A program made the translations under genes and the position numbers. This document shows, piece by piece, positions 45,264 through 53,480 of a DNA stretch of 64,000 nt. Below the pieces are notes generated by a model. That model ran no database searches. It was given only the letters and a program-made list of their open reading frames with translations, and had not been told where the DNA came from. This DNA comes from Amycolatopsis sp. EV170708-02-1. Lineage in GTDB: Bacteria > Actinomycetota > Actinomycetes > Mycobacteriales > Pseudonocardiaceae. Each line of letters begins with the position of its first letter. Position 1 is the stretch's first letter. Location: contig NZ_CP092497.1 in the NCBI RefSeq assembly GCF_022479115.1, forward strand, positions 5,084,001 to 5,148,000. The letters are read 5' to 3'.

Positions 45264-48200
45264 CCGCCCGGCGAACCAAGGCACACACATCGCCACCATC
45301 GCCGCCGCCGCCAGCAGCAGCGAAGCCTGGGTCACCGGACCATAGGCCCATTCCTGGCCGTGCCCCAGCAGCCGCCCCACCACCGCGACGAGCGTTCCCA
45401 CGACCATCCCGCCGAAAGCGAGATACCGCGGCGCGCGTTCGCTGAACTGGCGGGCGAGCAGGACGGCGATCAGCAGCACGATCGGCAGCATCCCGCCCAG
45501 GACGGCCAGCAGTCCGATCAGGACCACCGGGACCACCCGCCCGGAGCCCGCTTCCACCGGAATACGACGACGGCGGGCAGGCCACAGCGCCCCGATCAGC
45601 ACCAGCAGGATCGCGACCGCACCGATCAGCAGACCGGACCGGTACTTCCAGTCCGGCGTGAACTCCAGGTGCACGACACCGCCGGAGCCCGCGGGCAGGA
45701 TCCACGCCTGCTGCCAGCCGTCGACGCGCGTCTTCGCCAGCGGAGTCCCGTTCAGCGAAGCGGTCCAGCCCGCGTTCGCGTTCTCCGGAACGGCGAGAAC
45801 GGACTCGTCGCCCCCAGCCACGGTGACCGAGCGCGACGTCGCGTCCCAGGAGTCCACGGTGACGGCGCGATGCGTGGCGGGCGAAACGGCGAGCCCGGAG
45901 GGTTTCAGCCAAAGGTCTTGGACCACAAAGGACTCGGACCGGTCGGTCCGCAGTTCGTGACCGCCCGCCGCCAGGTCCACGCCGCCCGCCGAATCAGGGC
46001 ACGCGGACAGGGTCAGCGGCCGGTGCGCGAGGAAGTCGGCGAGCGTGCCGCGTACGGAAGTGTCGTAGTCGAAGCCGTCCAGGCGGACGTTCGGGCCCGA
46101 TCCGCAGGGCAGGGTGAATTCCGCCACCGGAGCGGGAAGTTCCGCACCGGTCAGGGAAAGACTCCCGATTCCGAGCGAGTTCCGGGTCCGCTGGTCGTCG
46201 TCGAGACCCGCGAACGCGATCTTCAGCTGTGAGGTCTCCATGGGCGGGAACGTCGCCGCTCCGGAGGCGTCGAGTTCGACGGAACGGCTCGACGTCGGGG
46301 TGGTCAGTTCCAGTCGCGCGGATGTGCGCGAGTCGGCGACGCGGATTCCGGAAATGGTCTGCGGTTTCGCCCAGTCCAGCGTCATCGTCGGCCGCAGGTC
46401 GGTGATGTCGGGTTGCCACGCGGTCGCGGGATTCCCGTCCACCGCGGCGAACGCGCTCGCGGACGGATCCCCGCCCAGTTGCGACGTCGCCGACACCCGC
46501 ACGCCCGGCAGCGTCACCGGCACCCGGCCACCGCCCGCGGGCAGCACGGTGCCGCCGAACTCGTAGGCGCTCCGCGACGTCGTCGAGAACAGCCGCCTGA
46601 TGCCGTCCGGTTCCTCACCGTCACGGCCCGCGTTGGCGTCACAGCGCCCGGGCACGCACGCGTACCTCGGCTGCGGCCCGCGCGTGAACGCGAACCCCGG
46701 AGCCGCACCCGCCCCGAGATCGGCGGGGACTTCCAGCGCGCGCTGCGGTTCCACGCCCGGGATCTTCAGCTCCGAGATCCCGACGTTGCCGTCCTGCCTG
46801 CCGACCACGAGCGACAGCAACGTGATCCGCACCTTGCGCGTCACCCCCGCCGGCACCGGATAGGTGTGCGCCCCCGCGCCCCGCACGACCTGGTGATCGA
46901 CGGAACCGTTGTCCGTGGTGATCCGGATCCTGGTCGGCGGCCAGCCGACGCGGATGTCGTCGACCATCGCGAGATCGACCGAGTTCACCAGCCGCGGGGT
47001 GTCGAGTTCGACTTCGAGCCATTCCCCGATCGGCCCGGTGAAGCTGGACGAATGCCAGGCGGTGCGCGGATCCCCGTCCAGCGCGGCGAACGGCTGATGG
47101 CTCGGATCCGAGCCGCCGAAAGCGTCCGCGAACGACGCCGCCGTCGACGCGGTGACCGAGCGGATCCCCCGGTACGCGGCCAGGGTCTGGTGCTGCTCGC
47201 CCGGAAACGGCAGGACGTCCAGCGCGGCTCGTTGCTGGCGCGGGGATTCCCCGGCGGTCAGTGTCTGGCTCAGGTTGTCCCGCACCCCGCCGACGTTGCG
47301 TTCGGCGCGGCGCAGCCCGTCGGTGACCAGCCTCGGCCCCGTCGGCGAACCGCCGTCACCGGTCAGCACCGTCGGCGTGCCGGGATCGAGCTGCCCGGAG
47401 TTCATCAGCGGCAACAGGTTCTCCGGGCCGCCGCTCACCGTCGGGACGTCCTTCGTGGACGTCGCGGTGACCAGCGGCACCGGACGTTTCACCTCGAAGA
47501 CCTCCAGCGGCCCGAACTGGGCCGACTTCTCGATCCCCGGCGATCCCGCCAGCCCGGCACGCAACGTCGTGAAATCGGGCGCGCCGACCTTGGCGCGGTC
47601 GACGTCGCCGCGCAGCAGCAGGAACCGGTAGCCCGACCGCGCGAGCAGCGCCGCGAGCCCGGGATCCCCTCTGCCGTCGGCCAAGGCGGCGTCGACCGAG
47701 TCCATCAGGCGGGTGTTGCCCTCCGAGCCCAGCGGGACCTGGTTGCGCACCGCCCACGGGCTGTCCGCGATGGCCTGCGCCGGTTCGTCCACCGTGCGGC
47801 CCCAGTCGTACTCCCCGAACCCGGTCGCGGGCAGCAGCAACGTCCGCGCCGTCGCGTCGGTCTTGGCGACGTACCCCATCGCGTCGTACCAATATCCCGG
47901 CACCTCGTCCCAGCCCGGCCCCGGCCGCAACGTCAGCAGCCACACCGGCGCGGCCATCGCCACGACCAGCAGCGCTCCCAGCGCGGGACGCAGCTGGCGG
48001 CGTAGTGCCGGCGCGGCGCTCGTGATGCCGTGGACGAACGCGAGCATCAGCGGCAGCCGCAGCACCGGTTCGAATTTGTGCACGTTCCGCAGGGGCGCCA
48101 GCGGGCCGTCGAGCAGCTGCCGCACGGGTTCCGCCAGGGGGCTGTCGAGCGTCCCGACGTAGCCGACGGTCAGCAGCGTCAGCCCGGTCAGCACGCCGAG

Positions 48201-49154
48201 CACCAGGAACCGTCGTTCGGGCAGCCCACGCCGCGCGAGGCCGAACAGCCCGACCGCCGCCACCAGGCCGGTCGCCGCCATCAGCACCGGATTGTCGATC
48301 AGCGCCCAGCCAGAGGGCCACCACGGCGTGCCTTGCACGACGTAGGCGACCCACTGGTTCGTGCCGCGCAGCACCTCGAACAACGACATCGGCGCCGTGG
48401 TGTTCGTCGCGGATTCGATGTAGTCGAGGAACGGCAGGCTGTACTGGCCGAGCAGCACCAGTGGCAGGAACCACCACAGCACCACGCCGACGACGAAGAC
48501 GAACCACCAGATCACCAGCGCGACGTGCGTGCTCCGCCATTTCCTGGTCAGCAGCCACAATCCCGGGAGCACGAGCGCCATCACGACCATCGCGCCGTTG
48601 ATCCCGCCCATGCACAGCACGGCGAGCGCGGACAACCCGGCGGCACGGCGCGGCGAGCCGATGCGATCGGCGAGGATCAACGGCAGCAGCACCCACGGCA
48701 GCAGGACCGCGGGCAGCATTTCCGAGGACAGCGAACCGATTTCGGTGACCATCCTCGGCGCGAGGGCGTAACCGACTGCTCCGATCAGCCGAGTCCGTTC
48801 GTTCCCTATTTTCAGCGCGCGGGCCACGAGCAGGGCGCCGCCGAACGCGACCGAGAGCAGGATCGCGCACCACAGCCGCTGTGCGATCCACACCGGCATG
48901 CCGACGGCCTGGCACACCGCGAAGAACGGCCCCATCGGGAACAGGTAGCCGTACGCCTGGTTCTGCAGCTCCCCCGCCGTCGCCTGGGGATTCCACAGGT
49001 GCAGTGCCCTGCCGAGGAAGGCCAGCGGATCCACGGCGAGGTCGAGTTTCGTGTCGAAGGTCGTCCTGCCGGGACGCTGCACAAAGGACAGCACGGTGAG
49101 TGCCAGCACGATCCACGTGCTCGGCCTCTTCACGAGCGCGCCGGGGGTTACCAT
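45231..49154 (-). CDS. aftD: Alpha-(1->3)-arabinofuranosyltransferase AftD (DUF3367)
   Basis: A 1307-residue membrane glycosyltransferase of GT-C type. The N-terminal ~450 residues hold the membrane core, with the first loop TTFDTKLDLAVDPLAFLGRA carrying the acidic motif. The large extracytoplasmic part includes two discoidin/CBM-like modules (FAALDGDPRTAWHSSSF and FAAVDGNPATAWQPDI). Two or three C-terminal membrane helices follow (LLIGAVAILLVLIGALW). The enzyme adds branching arabinofuranose to arabinogalactan or lipoarabinomannan from decaprenyl-phospho-arabinose. ATG 49154 is chosen: a TAGTAT element ends 7 bases upstream, fitting a leaderless transcript. It is divergent, by 22 bases, from a methyltransferase gene. 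Confidence 0.92.
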   Translation of the reverse strand: MVTPGALVKRPSTWIVLALTVLSFVQRPGRTTFDTKLDLAVDPLAFLGRALHLWNPQATAGELQNQAYGYLFPMGPFFAVCQAVGMPVWIAQRLWCAILLSVAFGGALLVARALKIGNERTRLIGAVGYALAPRMVTEIGSLSSEMLPAVLLPWVLLPLILADRIGSPRRAAGLSALAVLCMGGINGAMVVMALVLPGLWLLTRKWRSTHVALVIWWFVFVVGVVLWWFLPLVLLGQYSLPFLDYIESATNTTAPMSLFEVLRGTNQWVAYVVQGTPWWPSGWALIDNPVLMAATGLVAAVGLFGLARRGLPERRFLVLGVLTGLTLLTVGYVGTLDSPLAEPVRQLLDGPLAPLRNVHKFEPVLRLPLMLAFVHGITSAAPALRRQLRPALGALLVVAMAAPVWLLTLRPGPGWDEVPGYWYDAMGYVAKTDATARTLLLPATGFGEYDWGRTVDEPAQAIADSPWAVRNQVPLGSEGNTRLMDSVDAALADGRGDPGLAALLARSGYRFLLLRGDVDRAKVGAPDFTTLRAGLAGSPGIEKSAQFGPLEVFEVKRPVPLVTATSTKDVPTVSGGPENLLPLMNSGQLDPGTPTVLTGDGGSPTGPRLVTDGLRRAERNVGGVRDNLSQTLTAGESPRQQRAALDVLPFPGEQHQTLAAYRGIRSVTASTAASFADAFGGSDPSHQPFAALDGDPRTAWHSSSFTGPIGEWLEVELDTPRLVNSVDLAMVDDIRVGWPPTRIRITTDNGSVDHQVVRGAGAHTYPVPAGVTRKVRITLLSLVVGRQDGNVGISELKIPGVEPQRALEVPADLGAGAAPGFAFTRGPQPRYACVPGRCDANAGRDGEEPDGIRRLFSTTSRSAYEFGGTVLPAGGGRVPVTLPGVRVSATSQLGGDPSASAFAAVDGNPATAWQPDITDLRPTMTLDWAKPQTISGIRVADSRTSARLELTTPTSSRSVELDASGAATFPPMETSQLKIAFAGLDDDQRTRNSLGIGSLSLTGAELPAPVAEFTLPCGSGPNVRLDGFDYDTSVRGTLADFLAHRPLTLSACPDSAGGVDLAAGGHELRTDRSESFVVQDLWLKPSGLAVSPATHRAVTVDSWDATSRSVTVAGGDESVLAVPENANAGWTASLNGTPLAKTRVDGWQQAWILPAGSGGVVHLEFTPDWKYRSGLLIGAVAILLVLIGALWPARRRRIPVEAGSGRVVPVVLIGLLAVLGGMLPIVLLIAVLLARQFSERAPRYLAFGGMVVGTLVAVVGRLLGHGQEWAYGPVTQASLLLAAAAMVAMCVPWFAGRSPEPDVGPGS

Positions 49155-49176
49155 CCGGTAGATACTAGGCGGAAAC

Positions 49177-49953
49177 GTGGCTACTATGCGCCTACCCATT
49201 CGTCCCCGCGACCTGAGCAGGTGCGACATCACGCAAAAGCAAAGACCTCGGACAGACGGTTTCGAAGAAGCGTGGTCCCTCGCCGAGCCGGTCAAGGGCT
49301 GGATGACGCGGGATCAGGGCCTCGCCTTGTGGAACGCCGCGTGCCGGCTGGAGAAGGGCGATCTCGTCGTCGAGATCGGCAGCCACCAGGGCCGTTCGAC
49401 GATCGTGCTCGCGAGCGCCGCCCGCACGGCCGGGGCGCGAGTGGTCGCGGTCGATCCGTTCGTCGACGGACGGTTGTTCGGCGGATCGCCGACACGCCAA
49501 CGGTTCGAGGCGAACCTGAGAAAGGCGGGCGTCGAGGACGTCGTCGAGCTCGTGGCGGAGTACAGCACGAAGCTCCGCCCACGCTGGGACCGCCCGATCC
49601 AGCTGCTCTACATCGACGGCAAACACGACTACTGGACCTACACCGACGACCTGCGCTGGTCGGCGAACCTGGACGACGGCGCGGAAATCCTGGTCCACGA
49701 CTGTTTTTCCTCCATCGGCGTCACACTGGGCACGATCGCGAAAGTCCTCTTCGGACGGCGCTACACCTATCTCGACCGCGCGACGTCGCTGGCCCGGTTC
49801 CGGCTCGCCCCGCCGTCGGCGAAGGACAGGCTGCGCGTGCTCGCCCAGCTGCCGTGGTTCGTGCGCAACGTCGGGATCAAGATCCTGCTGCGGCTGCGCC
49901 TGGCTCCCGTCGCGAAGCTCTTCGGCCACGACAGTCCGTACGACCCTTACTGA
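49177..49953 (+). CDS. Class I methyltransferase (Methyltransf_24-like)
   Basis: A 258-residue methyltransferase. WSLAEPVKGWMTRDQGLALW precedes motif I VVEIGSHQGRSTIVLASA near residue 65; VVAVDPFVDG and the IQLLYIDGKHDYWTYTDD segment are typical of the family, with HDC as the acid after motif IV. GTG 49177 is listed; ATG 49186 is an alternative. It is divergent from aftD at 22 bases, so the two share one promoter region. It may methylate a sugar of an envelope glycan (inference). The stop overlaps the next convergent gene by 7 bases. Confidence 0.85.
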   Translation: MATMRLPIRPRDLSRCDITQKQRPRTDGFEEAWSLAEPVKGWMTRDQGLALWNAACRLEKGDLVVEIGSHQGRSTIVLASAARTAGARVVAVDPFVDGRLFGGSPTRQRFEANLRKAGVEDVVELVAEYSTKLRPRWDRPIQLLYIDGKHDYWTYTDDLRWSANLDDGAEILVHDCFSSIGVTLGTIAKVLFGRRYTYLDRATSLARFRLAPPSAKDRLRVLAQLPWFVRNVGIKILLRLRLAPVAKLFGHDSPYDPY

Positions 49954-51692
49954 GTGAGCGGCTTGCCGACGTCGACCTTGGCGAGACAGACGGGAGCACC
50001 CTTGGCGGACAACTGAAAACCGATCTTGTCGAACAGGCCCTCGATCGGCAGGTACATCGTGTGCAGACCGGGCTGGAACCACACCGGCACGCGTGCTCCG
50101 TCGCGGTCGACGAATCCTTCCCCGCCGTCCGAGGTGAAGTAGTCGATCCGGAGCAGGTACCGGCCGAGAACGGGCGTGTCCAACGGAACCCGGACCAGTT
50201 GCTCGCCGACGGTGTACCCGCAGCCCGCCACCGGGCCCGGCAGCCCACGGGAAACCGGCTCCACTCCGGTGATCGTCCTCGCGGTGCCCGAATCGTCCAA
50301 AAGGGACATCCGGCCGGTCGGCTGATCGAACTGGAACCCCGGGATCAGGCCGACCACCCGTGAGGCACGGGCGTTCTCGCCGAACCAGCCGTGCAGGACG
50401 TCGTTCGGCACCGCCGTGTCGAACAGGACGAGGTCGGGATCCCGTTCGATCGACGCCCTCGCGTTGGCGAGGAACTCCCGGGAGTGTTCGAACCGCAATC
50501 CCGGCGCCAGCCGGGAGAATCCCACGGCGGAACTCGCGATCAAGGCGAGACACAACGCCAGGGCGAACGGGCGTTTCGCCGCGGATGGCGCGGGATCCGA
50601 AGGCCGATCGAGCGGTTTGGGCTCCAGGAAGGCGAAAGCGAGACACAGCGCGACGACGAGCGCCAGATCGGCGACATAGCGGGGATCGCTGCCCAGTTCC
50701 GGGCCGACCTCGGTGAGCCTGGTGGCCGCCGAAAGCCCGATGTCCGCCGCGAAGACCAGGCCCAGCAGGATCCACGCCTTCCTGGCCCGGAGCCCGCCGA
50801 CGCGGATCCCGACGACCAGCACCGCGACGGCCACGAGCAGCAGCACGATCCGCACCACCACGGGGGAAGCGGCGAAGGTCGCGCCGGGGCCAGGGCCCGA
50901 CCACGGCCCGCCCACCAGCCCGGGGATCAGGGTGTCGCCGAGCATCCGGCCCGTCATGTCCGCGACCGTGCCGACGGTGACCGCACCGCCGCCTTGCCCG
51001 ATCTGACTCGTGGTCAGCATCAGGAAAACGGCGGCGTAGCCCGCGAGGACGGCGGCGAGGACGCCCAGCAGCACGACGTGGCGGCGCAGGGAAATCCCGA
51101 GCAGGACGGTGATCCCGGCGATCAGCACCGGGATGAACACCGCCTTTTCGTAGAACGCCAGCCCGAACACGGTCCAGGCCACGGTGGCGATCGCCCAGCG
51201 TCCGCCGTCGGCGAGATATCGCACGTGCGCGTGCAAAGCGGCCGTGGCGGCCAGCAGCACGGGCGCGATCTGGATGGCGTACGCCCACCACAACGTCGGG
51301 ACGAGCAGCAAGGTCGACGTCGTGAACATCGTGAACGGGACGAGAATCCCCCACCGGCGCCCGAAACAGCGCACCAGCACCGCCCACAGCAGCACCGACG
51401 CCGCTCCTTGCATCAGCAGGACCGGTGCCATCAGGACGGCGAAGTCCAGTGGCGCCCACGCGGTCAGCACGTCGGCGAGCAGGAATCCGCCGGGCGCGAG
51501 ATGGCCGTGGTAGTCCTGGAAGAAGTAGCCGAAGTCGAACGGGCCCGACTTCGCGGCGTGATAGGTGATGACGAAGTCGTCCTGCGCCAGGCTGCCGCGC
51601 AACGCGGCCCACACGTGCAGGACGAACGGGATCACGCCGGCGGCGAACGCGGCGAGCGCGACCGGCGAAGGTCTTTTCCCCCGGAGAGCCAC
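49947..51692 (-). CDS. Polytopic membrane protein, GT-C glycosyltransferase-like
   Basis: About 581 residues. Ten or more membrane helices occupy residues 1-370. The first extracytoplasmic loop carries LAQDDFVITYHAAKSGPFDF, with an acidic DD pair as in GT-C enzymes. A C-terminal extracytoplasmic domain of about 200 residues (SLLDDSGTARTITGVEPVSR, VLGRYLLRIDYFTSDGGEGF) resembles a beta-sandwich. GTG 51692 has GAGG 6 bases upstream and follows the VWA gene stop by 8 bases, so the two form an operon. The sugar and acceptor are unknown. Confidence 0.78.
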   Translation of the reverse strand: MALRGKRPSPVALAAFAAGVIPFVLHVWAALRGSLAQDDFVITYHAAKSGPFDFGYFFQDYHGHLAPGGFLLADVLTAWAPLDFAVLMAPVLLMQGAASVLLWAVLVRCFGRRWGILVPFTMFTTSTLLLVPTLWWAYAIQIAPVLLAATAALHAHVRYLADGGRWAIATVAWTVFGLAFYEKAVFIPVLIAGITVLLGISLRRHVVLLGVLAAVLAGYAAVFLMLTTSQIGQGGGAVTVGTVADMTGRMLGDTLIPGLVGGPWSGPGPGATFAASPVVVRIVLLLVAVAVLVVGIRVGGLRARKAWILLGLVFAADIGLSAATRLTEVGPELGSDPRYVADLALVVALCLAFAFLEPKPLDRPSDPAPSAAKRPFALALCLALIASSAVGFSRLAPGLRFEHSREFLANARASIERDPDLVLFDTAVPNDVLHGWFGENARASRVVGLIPGFQFDQPTGRMSLLDDSGTARTITGVEPVSRGLPGPVAGCGYTVGEQLVRVPLDTPVLGRYLLRIDYFTSDGGEGFVDRDGARVPVWFQPGLHTMYLPIEGLFDKIGFQLSAKGAPVCLAKVDVGKPLTQ

Positions 51693-51700
51693 GGGTCGCC

Positions 51701-53284
51701 TCAATTCTTGCAGGTCGGCGGCTGGCACATGATCTTGCTCAGCGCCTGGTAGAAGACGTCCGAGATCTTCCTCGGATCGGGGGTGGTGAACGATTCCCCG
51801 CCGGTGGCGGTGGAAACCTGCCGCAGTTCGGAGGCGTCGATATCCGGCCCGATGCCGATCCCGATGACCGGTAACGGTTTCCGCGGATCCTGGAGTTTGC
51901 CCAGTTCCTCCAGCAGCCGCGGCAGCCCGATCGTCTCGCTGTCCTCGTTGCGCCCGTCGGTGAGGACGACGACCAGGTTGATCCGGCCGGGTTTCCAGTT
52001 CTGCCTGGCGTTCTGATACGCGGCGAGGATCGAGTCGTAGAGCCCGGTCGCGCCACCGGCTTTCGGCCGCACGGCTTGGAGCCGCGCGACACCGCCCGAG
52101 GCCGTCTGCTCGGCGATCGTCTTCATCGGCAGCAGGACACGGTGGTCCTTGTCACCGTCCAATTTGGTCGAGAACAGCCACAAACCCAGTTCGGTGGTGG
52201 GTTTGAACAGGCCGAGCCCCTGTGTCGCGGCCTGCAGGGTGAGTTCCATCCGGCTCTTCCCCGTGCCCGGCACGGCGGCGGCCATCGATCCGGAGACGTC
52301 GAGCAGCACCTGGACCCGGGCACTCAGGTTCGTCCCCGCCCAAGCCTGCAGCACGGCGTACAGTTCCGTCACCGGCGGCGCTCCCGGCGGACGCGGCGCC
52401 GGGTCGGTCCGGCTGTCCTGCGCCCGCGGCACGGCGAACTGCCCGCCGGGCGCCCGGAATCCCGCGTCGGCGAAGATGGAGCCGGCGAGCGGATCGAGCA
52501 GCAGCCGCAAAAAGCGCTCCGCCGCGGCCCTCGACGCCTCGGACGCCTTGGGCAGCACGACATACGGGTAGTCGAACCCCTGCACCGGGACGCCGGGATA
52601 GGCCGCCACCAGGTTCCGCGCTAGGACGGACTGTTCGGTCGCGGGGAAGGCGGCCGGGAATTGGCTCGGCGCCGGGTTCAGCTTCCTCATGGCGGCGGTG
52701 AACGCCGCGGCCGGGTCGGGCTCCCTCTCGGTCAGCTTCCGCAGCGCGAGCAGCGTTCCGACGCCGAGCGGATCTCGCGCCGGATCCGGGATCCCGATCG
52801 GTGCGCCGTCGAGGATCTCTTGCCACGAGGGGGCTTTCCCCGGCCAGCCGAATCGGTGCGCGGTTTCGTCGGGAAGTCCCAGTACCACCGGGGAATTCGC
52901 CACCGACTGACCGGATTCCGGCAGGTTCCACGCGCCGGCGTCCCTGGCCTGCGACAGCATCGTGCTCGACTCGGGAATCCAGACGTCGGGCCCGCCGGAG
53001 GCGGTGGTCCCGAGCAGGTCGGCGGTCTTGGCCGACTCGCTCGCGGTCACGTTGACACTGAAGCATTCTTCCTGCGGCACGGTCTTCGCGAGCCGCGTGA
53101 GCACGGGCGCCACGTCCGGCGCCGCGGTGACCTCGACGGGCGTCAGCGCGTCACAACCGTTGCCCGCCAACCGGGCCCGCAGGTAGTCGACGCCCCACCA
53201 AGCACCGAGCGCGATCACCAGCAACAGACTCAAGACGACCACGGGCGCGTTGAACCGCCCGCCACGCCTCGGGCCGTCCTGCAT
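51701..53284 (-). CDS. Substrate-binding and VWA domain protein
   Basis: A 527-residue protein anchored by one N-terminal helix (VVVLSLLLVIALGAWWGVDY). Residues ~60-310 look like a type 2 periplasmic solute-binding fold (TASGGPDVWIPESSTMLSQA, YPYVVLPKASEASRAAAERF). Residues ~330-527 are a von Willebrand A domain with an intact metal site (VLLDVSGSMAAA, the Thr in GGATGLYDS, LTDGRNED). GGAGG lies 5 bases before ATG 53284. It is the first gene of an operon with a GT-C-like protein. It may sense or scaffold cell-wall glycan outside the membrane; no solute is known. Confidence 0.82.
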   Translation of the reverse strand: MQDGPRRGGRFNAPVVVLSLLLVIALGAWWGVDYLRARLAGNGCDALTPVEVTAAPDVAPVLTRLAKTVPQEECFSVNVTASESAKTADLLGTTASGGPDVWIPESSTMLSQARDAGAWNLPESGQSVANSPVVLGLPDETAHRFGWPGKAPSWQEILDGAPIGIPDPARDPLGVGTLLALRKLTEREPDPAAAFTAAMRKLNPAPSQFPAAFPATEQSVLARNLVAAYPGVPVQGFDYPYVVLPKASEASRAAAERFLRLLLDPLAGSIFADAGFRAPGGQFAVPRAQDSRTDPAPRPPGAPPVTELYAVLQAWAGTNLSARVQVLLDVSGSMAAAVPGTGKSRMELTLQAATQGLGLFKPTTELGLWLFSTKLDGDKDHRVLLPMKTIAEQTASGGVARLQAVRPKAGGATGLYDSILAAYQNARQNWKPGRINLVVVLTDGRNEDSETIGLPRLLEELGKLQDPRKPLPVIGIGIGPDIDASELRQVSTATGGESFTTPDPRKISDVFYQALSKIMCQPPTCKN

Positions 53285-53422
53285 GCATGCCTCCGAGGTG
53301 CGGGGTGAGGACCTGGGATGTTGCCCAATCCGCCCGCGAACGTCAACCCTCGGGTAACTTAGCGCCTTCCGTTGCGGCAAACGGCCTAACCGAACTCGTC
53401 ACTCACGTGATCAGGGCCGTCA

Positions 53423-53472
53423 CTCGCGTGCTTGAAAGCGTAACTCGTGAGTTACGCCTTCAAGCACGCGAG
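53423..53472. repeat. Palindromic repeat family B, copy 2
   Basis: Arms of 24 bases (53423-53446 and 53449-53472) pair with one mismatch around a 2-base GT loop. The shared core is CTCGCGTGCTTGAA.GCGTA, as in copy 1 at 27002-27071. A further CTCACGTGATCAG fragment lies upstream (53402-53414) and matches part of copy 1's loop region. It begins 9 bases after the stop of the GGDEF gene on the minus strand. Confidence 0.85.
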
Positions 53473-53480
53473 TTACGCGC

